In this document: piece after piece, positions 50,156 to 59,711 of the stretch
Layout: each line of letters starts with the position of its first letter
Numbering within the stretch: position 1 is the stretch's first letter
From: Peronospora farinosa
Taxonomy: Eukaryota; Oomycota; Peronosporomycetes; Peronosporales; Peronosporaceae
Length of the DNA stretch: 64,000 nucleotides
Direction: 5' to 3'
Assembly (NCBI GenBank): GCA_947646735.1
Contig: CANTFK010000037.1
Span: forward strand, 186,001 to 250,000
Position numbers and translations under genes: made by a program
Notes under the pieces: generated by a model
The model's database searches: none
The model's input: the letters and a program-made list of their open reading frames with translations, nothing else
What the model was told of the DNA's origin: nothing

Positions 50156-53100
50156 ATGTCATCTACGCAATTCTCGTATTCAAGTGCGCGGTTACGCCGT
50201 GTCAAGTACCTTCAATTTGGTGTCTTTAGTCCTGAGGAAATCCGTGCCATGTCCGTCACAAAACAGACGAAAGTCAATGATCGCATTATTCCTGATGGAA
50301 TTTCACGTCCAGAAACTTATTTGAATGGACATCCTGTCATTGGCGGCATTGGAGATCCACGAATGGGCACGTGTGACTTTCGTGCGCGCTGTAAAACTTG
50401 CGATTGTACGTACAAGAGAGATCTCTTGTTGAAGTGGTACACACACACATTTATATATATATCATTACTGACATGTGTTGTGTTGACTATAGGTACTTAT
50501 AGCGGCAGCGGTGGCAAAGTAAACGACTGTCCGGGTCACTTTGGCCACATTGAACTTGCTCGACCCATGTATCATATGGGCTTTATTAAAGAAGTACTGA
50601 AGATTTTACGCTCTGTGTGTTTCCACTGCTCGAAAGTCCTAAGTGACGAGCGTGACCATCGTTTTCGATCGGCTATGAAGATTAAAAATGGCAAACGTCG
50701 ATTAAAAGCCGTGTACGAGATTTGCAGTAATAAAAGTATGTGCGAGTACGGTGAAGAGGCTGACATGGAGAAAATGCGAGAGGATCTGAATATTGGGCTA
50801 CAAGGCGGACTGGACGACAAGTCCAAACCCAAGGAGGGCGGTCATGGAGGTTGCGGTGGTCTGCAGCCGAAATACCGCAAACAAGGGATTAAGTTACTGG
50901 TGGAGTTTCCCGAGCAGATGGAAGACGTGCCTGGATCGGGTGATCGAAAGCAAAATTTGCCGGCGGCAAAGGTGATGTCTATTTTCAAGAACATCTCGGA
51001 CGAAGATTGTTTTTCTCTAGGACTGAATCCACGTTGGGCTCGTCCAGACTGGCTCGTTATGACACTAATGCCCGTGCCGCCTCCTCACGTCCGCCCTTCC
51101 GTGGCTATCGACGGCATGGCACGTGGTGAAGATGACCTTACGCACAATTTGGCCTCGATAGTGAAGGCGAACTTGGCGCTGCTGAATTGCGTGCGTAAAG
51201 GTGAACCATCGCATATCATTGAGCAGTTCGAGCAACTGTTACAGTTTCATTTAGCGACTTTCCTTAACAATGAGCAGCCTGGTCTTCCACAAGCTCAGCA
51301 GCGGTCCGGAAAACCCCTAAAAACGTTGCGACAACGTCTGCGTGGCAAAGAGGGTCGCATTCGCGGAAATTTGATGGGCAAGCGTGTGGATTTTTCGGCG
51401 CGTACGGTGATTACTGCCGACCCTAACATTGCTATCGATCAAGTGGGTGTACCTCGATCAATTGCGATGAACTTGACTGTGCCAGAACGTGTCACACCGT
51501 TTAATATGAACTACATGCATCAGCTGATTGCGAATGGCCCGCTGGAGCACCCAGGTGCAAAGTACATTATTCGTGAGGACGGCAACCGTATTGACTTGCG
51601 CTACATTAAAAACAAGTCGGATCTTGCACTGAAATGCGGATGGATTGTAGAGCGTCATCTTCGTGACGACGATTTGGTACTGTTCAACCGTCAGCCTTCT
51701 TTGCACAAAATGTCCATCATGTCGCACCGCGTGAAGGTGTTCGACTGGTCGACGTTCCGTTTAAATCTATCTGTGACATCTCCGTACAACGCCGACTTTG
51801 ACGGTGACGAGATGAACTTGCACGTGCCTCAGTCTATGACTGCACGAGCTGATGCACAAGAACTAATGATGGTGCACAAGGTGGTTATCACGCCCCAGAG
51901 CAATCGTCCCGTAATGGGTATTGTACAGGATTCGTTGCTGGGTGCACAGAAGTTCACCAAGCGTGACATCTTCATAAATAAGGACTGGGTTATGAACATG
52001 TTGATGTGGGTGTCCAATTGGGATGGCAAGGTGCCAACTCCAGCCATCTTAGTGCCAAAAAAGGGTGAATTGGGCAAGTATACTCCAATCTGGACAGGCA
52101 AACAGCTTTTCTCCACAATTATTCCGGCGATTAACTTCACTGGCTTTTCGTCTACACACAAGAGCAGTGAAAAGTTTTCAGATCTGTCTCCTATCGACTC
52201 TCGCGTGATCATTCAACAAGGCGAGGTACTAGCTGGAATTATTGATAAGAAGATTATTGGTTCGTCGTCTGGCGGTTTGGTTCATATCACAATGCTTGAG
52301 AAGGGCCCTGAAGAAACGAAACGCCTACTTGGTGCCATACAACAACTCGTGAACAGCTGGTTGGTTGGTCGCAGTTTCACTGTCGGTGTGAGCGACACGA
52401 TTGCCGATGTGTCTACTTTGAAGACCATTGTCGACATTATTACGCAAGCGAAGGTGCAAGTGCATGATTTGGTGGTGCGTGGACAAAAGGGAAAGCTAGA
52501 GACTCAGCCTGGTCGAACAATGGTTGAGTCTTTTGAAGGTCTGGTAAACATTGTGTTGAACACTGCTCGTGATCAGGCTGGTCGCGAGGCGCAGGGCAGT
52601 CTTGACGAGACAAACAACATTAAGGCTACGGTGACGTCCGGTTCCAAGGGTTCATTTATTAACATATCACAAATTATTGCTTGTGTGGGCCAGCAGAATG
52701 TCGAAGGAAAGCGTATTCCATATGGTTTCAACCATCGAACGCTGCCGCACTACGGCAAGGACGATTTAGGTCCCGAGAGCCGGGGTTTCGTGGAAAATTC
52801 GTACTTGAAGGGTTTAACGCCACAAGAGTTCTTTTTCCACGCTATGGGTGGTCGTGAAGGTTTGATTGATACCGCTGTAAAGACTGCTGAGACTGGTTAT
52901 ATTCAGCGGCGACTTGTGAAAGCGATGGAGTCGGTTATGACAAGATACGATGGCACGGTCCGTAATGCACAGGGCGAAATTATTCAGTTTCTGTACGGCG
53001 AAGACGGTATGGATGCCGTTTGGGTCGAGAAGCAACGATTTGAGTCGCACAAACTGAATAAGATCCAGTTCGAAAAGAAATACATGTTTGATCCATCTGA

Positions 53101-55843
53101 CGAAGACCTGGGGTGCGTGCCAAACTGCCCTGACCAGCTGTACCTCGAGCCTGTTATCATCAAGGATATCCGGTCGAACCAGCGCACACAGCAGCTTTTG
53201 CGAGAAGAGCTGGTACAGCTACAAAAGGACCGTGTTAATCTCCGTGTCATTTTAGCAAGTCGTGGTCAGGGACAGGAGTCGGATAACGCTGCCCAGATTC
53301 CTGTGAACATTCGACGTCTGGTGGAAAATGCGCAGCAGTTGTTCAGCATTGACATGCGGAAGCCGTCTAGCCTTCATCCGTCCCGCATTATCGAAGGGGT
53401 GAAGGAGTTGTGCAAGAAGATTATTGTTGTACAGGGTGAGGACCGACTTAGTGTGGAGGCTCAGGAAAACGCAACGCTATTTTTCCAGATTCTGTTGCGG
53501 TCATCGCTAGCGTCGAAGTGCGTTACGCTTGAGCACCGCCTGACGGAGACAGCGTTCGAGTGGCTCATGGGTGAAATTGAATCTAAGTTCACGAGTGCGC
53601 TGGTGTCTGCCGGTGAAATGGCAGGTGTTGTAGGTGCACAGTCCATTGGAGAACCGGCAACGCAGATGACACTGAACACGTTCCACTACGCCGGAGTGTC
53701 TGCTAAGAATGTGACACTAGGTGTACCTCGCCTGAAAGAAATCATGAACATCGCAAAGGAAGTACGGACGCCATCATTACGCATTTTCTTGACACCAGAT
53801 TGTGCACACGACGCTGATAAGGCAAAGTTTATTCAGTCGCAACTCGAATACACGACCTTGGCTGATGTGACAGCAAACACTTCTATCTACTACGACCCGG
53901 ACCCAATGAACACGGTGGTCGAAGAGGATCAGGAGTTCGTGGCTTCGTATTACGAAATGCCTGATGAAGACACTCCGATTGCTCGTTCCCCATGGCTCTT
54001 GCGTATTGAGTTAAACCCGAAGATGATGGCCGACAAAAAGTTGACGATGGGTGAAATTGCGTCGCAAGTGGAAGCCGAGTACGGCCAAGATCTTTCGTGT
54101 ATTTTTACTGATGATAACGCTGATCGTTTGGTGCTGCGCATTCGTATTATGAGTGACGAAGAGGAGAAGCTACAACGATCAGGCGAGACTACAATTGGAC
54201 AAGAGGACGACACGTTCCTGAAACGTGTGGAACACAATATGCTCACGCAGATGAAGTTGCGTGGTATTGAGGGTGTGAGGAAGGTTTACATTCGTGAAGG
54301 TCCGTCAACGCATTGGTTCGACGATGTTGGTTTCAAGATGATGAATGAGTGGATGCTAGATACGGATGGTACGAACCTTCTTGATGTGATGTGCTACCCC
54401 CAGGTCGATTCGACTCGGACAATTTCGAATGACATTGTAGAAATCATTCAGGTGCTAGGCATTGAGGCCGTTCGCCGAGCACTTTTGAACGAAATTCGGC
54501 AGGTAATTTCTTTTGATGGTGCGTATGTGAATTACCGACATTTGGCTTGTCTATGTGACGTCATGACTTTCCGCGGTCACCTTATGGCTATTACTCGTCA
54601 CGGAATTAATCGTGATGATTCTGGTCCGCTTGTCCGCTGCTCGTTTGAGGAGACTGTGGAGATTCTTATGGATGCAGCAATGTTCTCAGAGGGAGATCCG
54701 TTGACTGGAGTATCGGAAAACGTGATGCTTGGACAGTTGGCTCCTCTTGGTACGGGTATTATGGATTTGGTGCTTGATGCGAAGAAGCTCGCGAATGCGA
54801 TCGAGTACGAGGCATCGGAGATACAGCAGGTAATGCAAGGTCTTGACAATGAATGGAGAAGCCCCGACCAGAATGCAGGCACACCAATGGCGACGCCGTT
54901 CGCATCGACACCCGGTTTTTCGGCATCGTCGCCATTCAGTCCCGGTGGCGGGTCGTTCTCACCAGTAGCAGGTGCTTTCTCGCCCATGGCAAGCCCGGCT
55001 TCTCCTGGCTTTATGGCGGCCTCACCTGCGCACAGCCCCGCGTCCCCATTAAACCCGACATCGCCTGCGTATAGCCCGATGTCTCCAGCCTATAGCCCGA
55101 CGTCGCCTGCTTACAGTCCGACGTCTCCTGCTTATAGCCCAACATCCCCTGCCTACAGTCCAACTTCTCCTGCGTATTCGCCTACGTCTCCAGCCTACAG
55201 CCCGACGTCTCCAGCGTATTCCCCAACGTCGCCAGCTTACAGCCCAACGTCGCCAGCTTACAGCCCAACATCACCAGCATACTCACCGACATCACCGGCG
55301 TATAGCCCGACTTCGCCGGCGTACAGTCCGACGTCTCCAGCGTACAGCCCGACGTCTCCAGCGTACTCACCGACGTCTCCAGCGTACTCGCCGACGTCGC
55401 CTGCGTACAGCCCGACTTCGCCCGCGTACAGCCCGACTTCGCCTGCGTATTCACCGACGTCTCCTGCTTACAGCCCGACTTCTCCTGCATACAGTCCGAC
55501 CAGTCCGGCATACAGCCCCACTTCTCCGGCCTACACGCCCGCGTATTCGCCTACGTCCCCGGCATACAGCCCTACATCACCGGCCTATTCACCGACGTCG
55601 CCTGCTTATTCGCCGACGTCACCCGCGTATTCGCCGACGTCGCCCGCGTACTCACCGACTTCACCGGCGTACTCACCGACGTCTCCTGCTTACTCGCCGA
55701 CATCTCCGGCGTACAGCCCGACATCGCCTAGCTACAGTCCAGCTTCTCCAGAATACAACCCATCGGAGAACTATAATCCGACTGCAAGCGGCTACAGCCC
55801 GACTGATGCCGACGAGAGAAAGGATGAAGTCGATGCAAAGTGA
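50156..55843 (+). CDS. RPB1: RNA polymerase II largest subunit RPB1
   Basis: Two exons, 50156-50405 and 50493-55843 (5601 nt, 1866 residues). The 87-base intron (GTACGT...TATAG) has a length divisible by three and no stop, so the frame is open through it. Only splicing gives the conserved Cys spacing 'CKTCDC|TYSG' before 'CPGHFGHIELARP'. The catalytic Mg-binding site is 'YNADFDGDEMNLHVPQS'. Other marks are 'GKRVDFSARTVITADPN', the bridge-helix region with 'GLTPQEFFFHAMGGREGLID' and the trigger-loop region 'TLNTFHYAGVSAKNVTLG'. The CTD has one YSPMSPA and 29 YSPTSPA heptads, plus YSPTSPS and YSPASPE, with a 4-residue phase break (YTPA) at 55532. Position 7 is almost always Ala. The subunit makes mRNA and coordinates capping, splicing and termination through the CTD. 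Confidence 0.97.
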   Translation: MSSTQFSYSSARLRRVKYLQFGVFSPEEIRAMSVTKQTKVNDRIIPDGISRPETYLNGHPVIGGIGDPRMGTCDFRARCKTCDCTYKRDLLLKWYTHTFIYISLLTCVVLTIGTYSGSGGKVNDCPGHFGHIELARPMYHMGFIKEVLKILRSVCFHCSKVLSDERDHRFRSAMKIKNGKRRLKAVYEICSNKSMCEYGEEADMEKMREDLNIGLQGGLDDKSKPKEGGHGGCGGLQPKYRKQGIKLLVEFPEQMEDVPGSGDRKQNLPAAKVMSIFKNISDEDCFSLGLNPRWARPDWLVMTLMPVPPPHVRPSVAIDGMARGEDDLTHNLASIVKANLALLNCVRKGEPSHIIEQFEQLLQFHLATFLNNEQPGLPQAQQRSGKPLKTLRQRLRGKEGRIRGNLMGKRVDFSARTVITADPNIAIDQVGVPRSIAMNLTVPERVTPFNMNYMHQLIANGPLEHPGAKYIIREDGNRIDLRYIKNKSDLALKCGWIVERHLRDDDLVLFNRQPSLHKMSIMSHRVKVFDWSTFRLNLSVTSPYNADFDGDEMNLHVPQSMTARADAQELMMVHKVVITPQSNRPVMGIVQDSLLGAQKFTKRDIFINKDWVMNMLMWVSNWDGKVPTPAILVPKKGELGKYTPIWTGKQLFSTIIPAINFTGFSSTHKSSEKFSDLSPIDSRVIIQQGEVLAGIIDKKIIGSSSGGLVHITMLEKGPEETKRLLGAIQQLVNSWLVGRSFTVGVSDTIADVSTLKTIVDIITQAKVQVHDLVVRGQKGKLETQPGRTMVESFEGLVNIVLNTARDQAGREAQGSLDETNNIKATVTSGSKGSFINISQIIACVGQQNVEGKRIPYGFNHRTLPHYGKDDLGPESRGFVENSYLKGLTPQEFFFHAMGGREGLIDTAVKTAETGYIQRRLVKAMESVMTRYDGTVRNAQGEIIQFLYGEDGMDAVWVEKQRFESHKLNKIQFEKKYMFDPSDEDLGCVPNCPDQLYLEPVIIKDIRSNQRTQQLLREELVQLQKDRVNLRVILASRGQGQESDNAAQIPVNIRRLVENAQQLFSIDMRKPSSLHPSRIIEGVKELCKKIIVVQGEDRLSVEAQENATLFFQILLRSSLASKCVTLEHRLTETAFEWLMGEIESKFTSALVSAGEMAGVVGAQSIGEPATQMTLNTFHYAGVSAKNVTLGVPRLKEIMNIAKEVRTPSLRIFLTPDCAHDADKAKFIQSQLEYTTLADVTANTSIYYDPDPMNTVVEEDQEFVASYYEMPDEDTPIARSPWLLRIELNPKMMADKKLTMGEIASQVEAEYGQDLSCIFTDDNADRLVLRIRIMSDEEEKLQRSGETTIGQEDDTFLKRVEHNMLTQMKLRGIEGVRKVYIREGPSTHWFDDVGFKMMNEWMLDTDGTNLLDVMCYPQVDSTRTISNDIVEIIQVLGIEAVRRALLNEIRQVISFDGAYVNYRHLACLCDVMTFRGHLMAITRHGINRDDSGPLVRCSFEETVEILMDAAMFSEGDPLTGVSENVMLGQLAPLGTGIMDLVLDAKKLANAIEYEASEIQQVMQGLDNEWRSPDQNAGTPMATPFASTPGFSASSPFSPGGGSFSPVAGAFSPMASPASPGFMAASPAHSPASPLNPTSPAYSPMSPAYSPTSPAYSPTSPAYSPTSPAYSPTSPAYSPTSPAYSPTSPAYSPTSPAYSPTSPAYSPTSPAYSPTSPAYSPTSPAYSPTSPAYSPTSPAYSPTSPAYSPTSPAYSPTSPAYSPTSPAYSPTSPAYSPTSPAYSPTSPAYSPTSPAYTPAYSPTSPAYSPTSPAYSPTSPAYSPTSPAYSPTSPAYSPTSPAYSPTSPAYSPTSPAYSPTSPSYSPASPEYNPSENYNPTASGYSPTDADERKDEVDAK

Positions 55844-56129
55844 TTGTGTTGAGCATATGCTAGAAGGCGAGCAAAGATGTGCATTACAGAAGGCCAAGAG
55901 TATCGGCGTGTGGAAATGCTGAAAGAGATACGAACATCAGAGTACGCCACATGCGTCCGTCTGTTCATGCATATGTATATGGATGGATCTACGTCGAGAT
56001 AACGATAACAAAGAAACAGCATGAATACTTTGTAGAATCTGCCTATGAGCTGTCAGATGGACATGAAGTATCTACAGTAGTACAGTATCTAGGTACATAT
56101 TGTACTAATTGCAACCTCGTCTTCTCTCT

Positions 56130-57323
56130 CTACTCGGCCAGCGCAATGAGAGCCATCAGTCCAATGCCCGCACACATGGCCGCCATCTCCTTCAATGACT
56201 GAGCGAGAGAGCAGTCTTCCAGTAATTCTGGCATGACGCTCGTACATGCAATGTAAATGAAGCCACCTGCTGTGAATGGGGAGATCCACACAGAGGTCGA
56301 GTCCCCGGCACCTTCCATCAACAAACCGATGACAGTACCAATCATAGCTCCAATGGCAGTCAACAGCTGCGTGGCCATAGCTTCGCGACGTGTAAATCCA
56401 GACTGGATGAGAATAGCAAAGTCACCAATTTCGTGCGGCAATTCATGCAGAAGCATCGCCAGCGTTGTGGTCCAGCCATTGCCACGTAAAAACGTGGCAC
56501 CAATTGCCAACCCGTCCGTAAAGTTGTGTGAGAAATCTGCAGCCAAGTTGAGATACCCTGCAGCCGCAATAGGCTTTTTTTCTAACTCCGCGAAGCCCAC
56601 TGGCTCACTACCAGGCATCTCCGTGTCATCTTTGCCATCCTTGAACGCAATGCGTTTTCTCGCGGTAAGTACCTTGCTAGACACCACACCACCGTCCTGC
56701 ATCGACACTGAGGGACATGTATGGCCATGAGAGTGACCGTGACTTCCTCCAGTCTGCGCTCGTACAAATTTCTCGAGCATGAGAAAGCTTAATATACCGG
56801 TGAGCGTCCAAAGCCACACATAGAGATCCGTTATGGAATGGGAATGGTCATGATCTATATGATCATGATCATGGGTATGAAATTCTCCATGAGGAAGTGA
56901 ATGGGGAAGCAAATGCAAAAGTGCATCACCTAGTAACCCACCGGCTGCAAAACTTAAAAACACACGGAGCAATGGCTGCTGTGTCTCCTGATTGCCGATA
57001 CCTAGCGGTACCATAAATAACACCACTACAGGTGCAGCACCTACTAATGCAGTGGCAAATAGTGCTTGACCCCATACAATTAGCGAGAATCGACCGACCC
57101 TGGGAGATTTAATAATTTGATCGTGATGATGGTTATGATCATGATTATGATTATCGTGGTCATCATACTGGACGTTGAGGTGACTAGGCTCAGCATCGTG
57201 ACGCTCGTGGTCTTGGGTTAATGGAGTCGATGGATACACGGCATTATCAGCTGTCGAGACGAGAGAAACAGCGCTCAGGAAGGCCAAGATCAGCAGCAAG
57301 TGACGATGAGCTAGACCTCCCAT
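56130..57323 (-). CDS. ZIP (SLC39) zinc transporter, LIV-1/KE4 type
   Basis: Single exon from ATG 57323, 397 residues. A signal peptide ('HLLLILAFLSAVSLVSTA') precedes a His/Asp-rich luminal segment ('HDDHDNHNHDHNHHHD'). Eight or so membrane helices follow, with a second His-rich loop ('HGEFHTHDHDHIDHDHSH') and a third ('GGSHGHSHGHTC'). The pore motifs are 'HNFTDGLAIGATFLRG' (helix IV) and 'LHELPHEIGDFAILIQSG' (helix V, metal-binding HELPHE), identifying the LIV-1 subfamily. The ends 'FTAGGFIYIACTSVMPELLE' and 'MCAGIGLMALIALAE' complete it. Such transporters move zinc into the cytosol from the ER/Golgi or from outside. The position of the His-rich loops resembles SLC39A7 (KE4), which suggests an ER location. 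Confidence 0.9.
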   Translation of the reverse strand: MGGLAHRHLLLILAFLSAVSLVSTADNAVYPSTPLTQDHERHDAEPSHLNVQYDDHDNHNHDHNHHHDQIIKSPRVGRFSLIVWGQALFATALVGAAPVVVLFMVPLGIGNQETQQPLLRVFLSFAAGGLLGDALLHLLPHSLPHGEFHTHDHDHIDHDHSHSITDLYVWLWTLTGILSFLMLEKFVRAQTGGSHGHSHGHTCPSVSMQDGGVVSSKVLTARKRIAFKDGKDDTEMPGSEPVGFAELEKKPIAAAGYLNLAADFSHNFTDGLAIGATFLRGNGWTTTLAMLLHELPHEIGDFAILIQSGFTRREAMATQLLTAIGAMIGTVIGLLMEGAGDSTSVWISPFTAGGFIYIACTSVMPELLEDCSLAQSLKEMAAMCAGIGLMALIALAE

Positions 57324-58718
57324 TTCTAATGAATGTTATTAATCAAGCACGAAAATGTCAAATCGAAATATCTCATTGAAATTACAAAAAACACGTTAGT
57401 TTTTATGAATTTTGGCGATTTTTTCTAACCATTACCCACCCCAATTGTTTTGTTATGAGATCTCCTGACGTTGATAATCATTTCCATTAAAAAACCACAA
57501 TAAACAGGTGTTTACTTAGTTGATTCGCTATACGGTAATGTCAAATTTGCCAATCGACAGCCCACGACGCCTCAATAATAATTTTTTGTAATTCGCCACT
57601 TTTCGACTCTATAAAAAGCGTAGAGCAAAATTTGCTAGCATCTGTCATGACTCTAATGGCTAGTACTCCGTACCTGCACTTTTTGGCAGCCCTATTTAGC
57701 GAGCGTTAGACTGACGAACGCGATTCGTTCAATGATATACAATTGCCAACATGCAGCACATCTGAACCTGTTGACCCTTTCAGAGAGACTCTTGCATATG
57801 TCCAACGTGACTGAGTTGTAAGAGAGAGATGATTCAACACTTCAGCATTGTGCTTAAAAGTAGAATCGCATCGGGTTTGGTAGTAGTAGATCTGCATCGT
57901 AGCTCTTCATCGTACTTGGTAGTAAATCCCTCATCGTAGATTTGCATCGTAGATCCTCATCGTACTTGGTAGTAAATTCGCATCGTATATCTAGATGTCC
58001 ATAAGATAAGGATCTTTGTAATCGTTTTTCAAAATGTCCCACGAACGGGACAGGGCATATGATGTGGAGTGCGTCACGGTTGTTTGCCATTGACAGGACC
58101 GTGTCACCGAACTGACCAGTATTAAATACGGGGATTATTTGCGGCGTAACGATTGATGGCCTGGACATATGGCTAGCTAGTGATATGCACGAGCACTGCT
58201 CCGTATCAATATGCTACAAATGTAATGCTGAAAGCCCGATATCAGATCCATTGCAGGACGTGAGCCAGTTGTAGTCCTCACACAAGCATCATATCCGTTC
58301 GCTGTTGCTTCTCGGTAAATTTTTGATTCAGTCACTACATGAAGGAAGTAGCGTGCTTGCTCTAGCAAAAACTTCGCGGAGTCGCTTCAATCAATGACTG
58401 TCATCCATCCACCTGAGGCAAGCGTGGCTCTGTTCGGATTTGGCCGCAGAGGCCCAGGGATGCGTCTCCCACGGTCCCTCAATAGACGGTTCCGACATCT
58501 TTGACTTCAGCGCATGACTATGGATTCTGTACACTATCAAGGTGACTGTGTCCGATAGTCGTAGTGTATAGGTGGCGATATCTACCCGGCTGGCAAAGGG
58601 CAAAAGTTACAGTCTCTGTTAGGTGCCCCTATATCGCTGCCGTCAATGCAGTTAGACATTCGGTTTGCTTGACTTGACCTAGAGCGGCAATGGCCGGTCC
58701 AGCGGATGATTTCAGACC
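57324..58718. other. Intergenic region with a small tandem repeat
   Basis: 1.4 kb between the ZIP transporter and the C2H2 gene, likely holding both promoters because the genes diverge. At about 57885-57990 the motif CATCGTAGAT/CATCGTACTTGGTAGTAAAT repeats in tandem. No coding segment recognised. Confidence 0.4.
57885..57990. repeat. Tandem CATCGTA repeat
   Basis: About 43-base units containing TTCATCGTACTTGGTAGTAA and CATCGTAGATNTGCATCGTA, nearly three units. Non-coding. Confidence 0.75.
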
Positions 58719-59711
58719 ATGTCACGGACCCGTTTCAACTCGCCACTTTGGCAATGCCAGCTGTCTACCACTCACCACATCGGATCGGATCATCATTTCT
58801 CATTTGATCGCGTCAAGCGCAACAGTGTGAGTCAGCAAAAAAACTTCACCACTCACAAGTTCAACGCCATTGTCACCATGATGTCACTGCTCGCTCACTC
58901 GCTGTCAACCAACATTATGGACTCTGATGTCTACGAGGGTATCGCCACGCAGACGCCGACCGCTATGGATCGGCCGTTCGAATGCAAGGAGCCGGGCTGC
59001 GGTCGTCGCTTTAACCGCAAGTTTACGCTCAGCGAGCACAAGAAAACGCACACAGGCGAGAAGCCGTTCGTGTGTCCGCTGGTCGAGTGCAGCCGACGCT
59101 TCAGTACATCGGGCAACTTGGCACGTCATAAGCGCCTTCACGCATCGCTCAAACCTTTTGAGTGCGACATCAACGGCTGCCGGCGCTCGTTCCCCAGCCA
59201 GGAGAAACTTGACCACCACATCAAGATCCATACCGGCCGAAGGACGCACGTGTGTCACGTGTCGGGCTGCACCAAGACCTTCAGCACGGCGGGTAATCTC
59301 ACGCGCCACATCAAGAATAGCCATCCGGAGCTCATCCGAAACAACATTCCGTCCTATCAGTACGCACAGACTAGCCTTGAACATCAGCTAGTGCTATCAC
59401 CACAAACTTTACCGATCACCCCGGTAGAACACCTTCACACCTCGTCTTCTCACATGATACCGGCTGCTGGACCATTGACAAAGCTCGAGCAAGTGGCACC
59501 GCCGGTCTTTTCACCCGACTCGGTGGAGCTGTCGCCATTTCACGACGAGCTATCGGTCTTTCAAATGACCTGCGAATTTCCCATGCAGCCATTCATTTCA
59601 AGACCACATGATATGAATCCGTTCATGGAATCTGCCGTGGTTGACATCACCCGCTGCAGCATGAGTGTGCTGGACGAAGTGATCGAGTTTGAGCTCACCA
59701 AGAACATATGA
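58719..59711 (+). CDS. Four-finger C2H2 zinc-finger protein
   Basis: Single exon, ATG 58719, 330 residues. Four classical C2H2 fingers lie in tandem at about residues 87-205. They read 'FECKEPGCGRRFNRKFTLSE', 'FVCPLVECSRRFSTSGNLAR', 'FECDINGCRRSFPSQEKLDH' and 'HVCHVSGCTKTFSTAGNLTR', each closed by His-x3/4-His, with the 'HTGEKPF' linker after finger 1. The C-x4-C spacing is TFIIIA-like. It is probably a DNA-binding transcription factor. The N-terminus and the Pro/Ser-rich C-terminus (about 120 residues) are not recognisable. An internal ATG (58878, within 'MMSLLAHSLS') could be the true start. The finger sequence is GC-rich and gives long shadow frames on both strands. Confidence 0.85.
   Translation: MSRTRFNSPLWQCQLSTTHHIGSDHHFSFDRVKRNSVSQQKNFTTHKFNAIVTMMSLLAHSLSTNIMDSDVYEGIATQTPTAMDRPFECKEPGCGRRFNRKFTLSEHKKTHTGEKPFVCPLVECSRRFSTSGNLARHKRLHASLKPFECDINGCRRSFPSQEKLDHHIKIHTGRRTHVCHVSGCTKTFSTAGNLTRHIKNSHPELIRNNIPSYQYAQTSLEHQLVLSPQTLPITPVEHLHTSSSHMIPAAGPLTKLEQVAPPVFSPDSVELSPFHDELSVFQMTCEFPMQPFISRPHDMNPFMESAVVDITRCSMSVLDEVIEFELTKNI

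Noticed and set aside
55182..55511. Minus-strand frame opposite the RPB1 CTD
   Set aside because: Reverse reading of the heptad repeat; no separate gene.
58905..59391. Long frames in two other phases over the C2H2 gene (about 155 codons)
   Set aside because: GC-rich finger codons make shadow frames; only the 58719-59711 frame shows a family.
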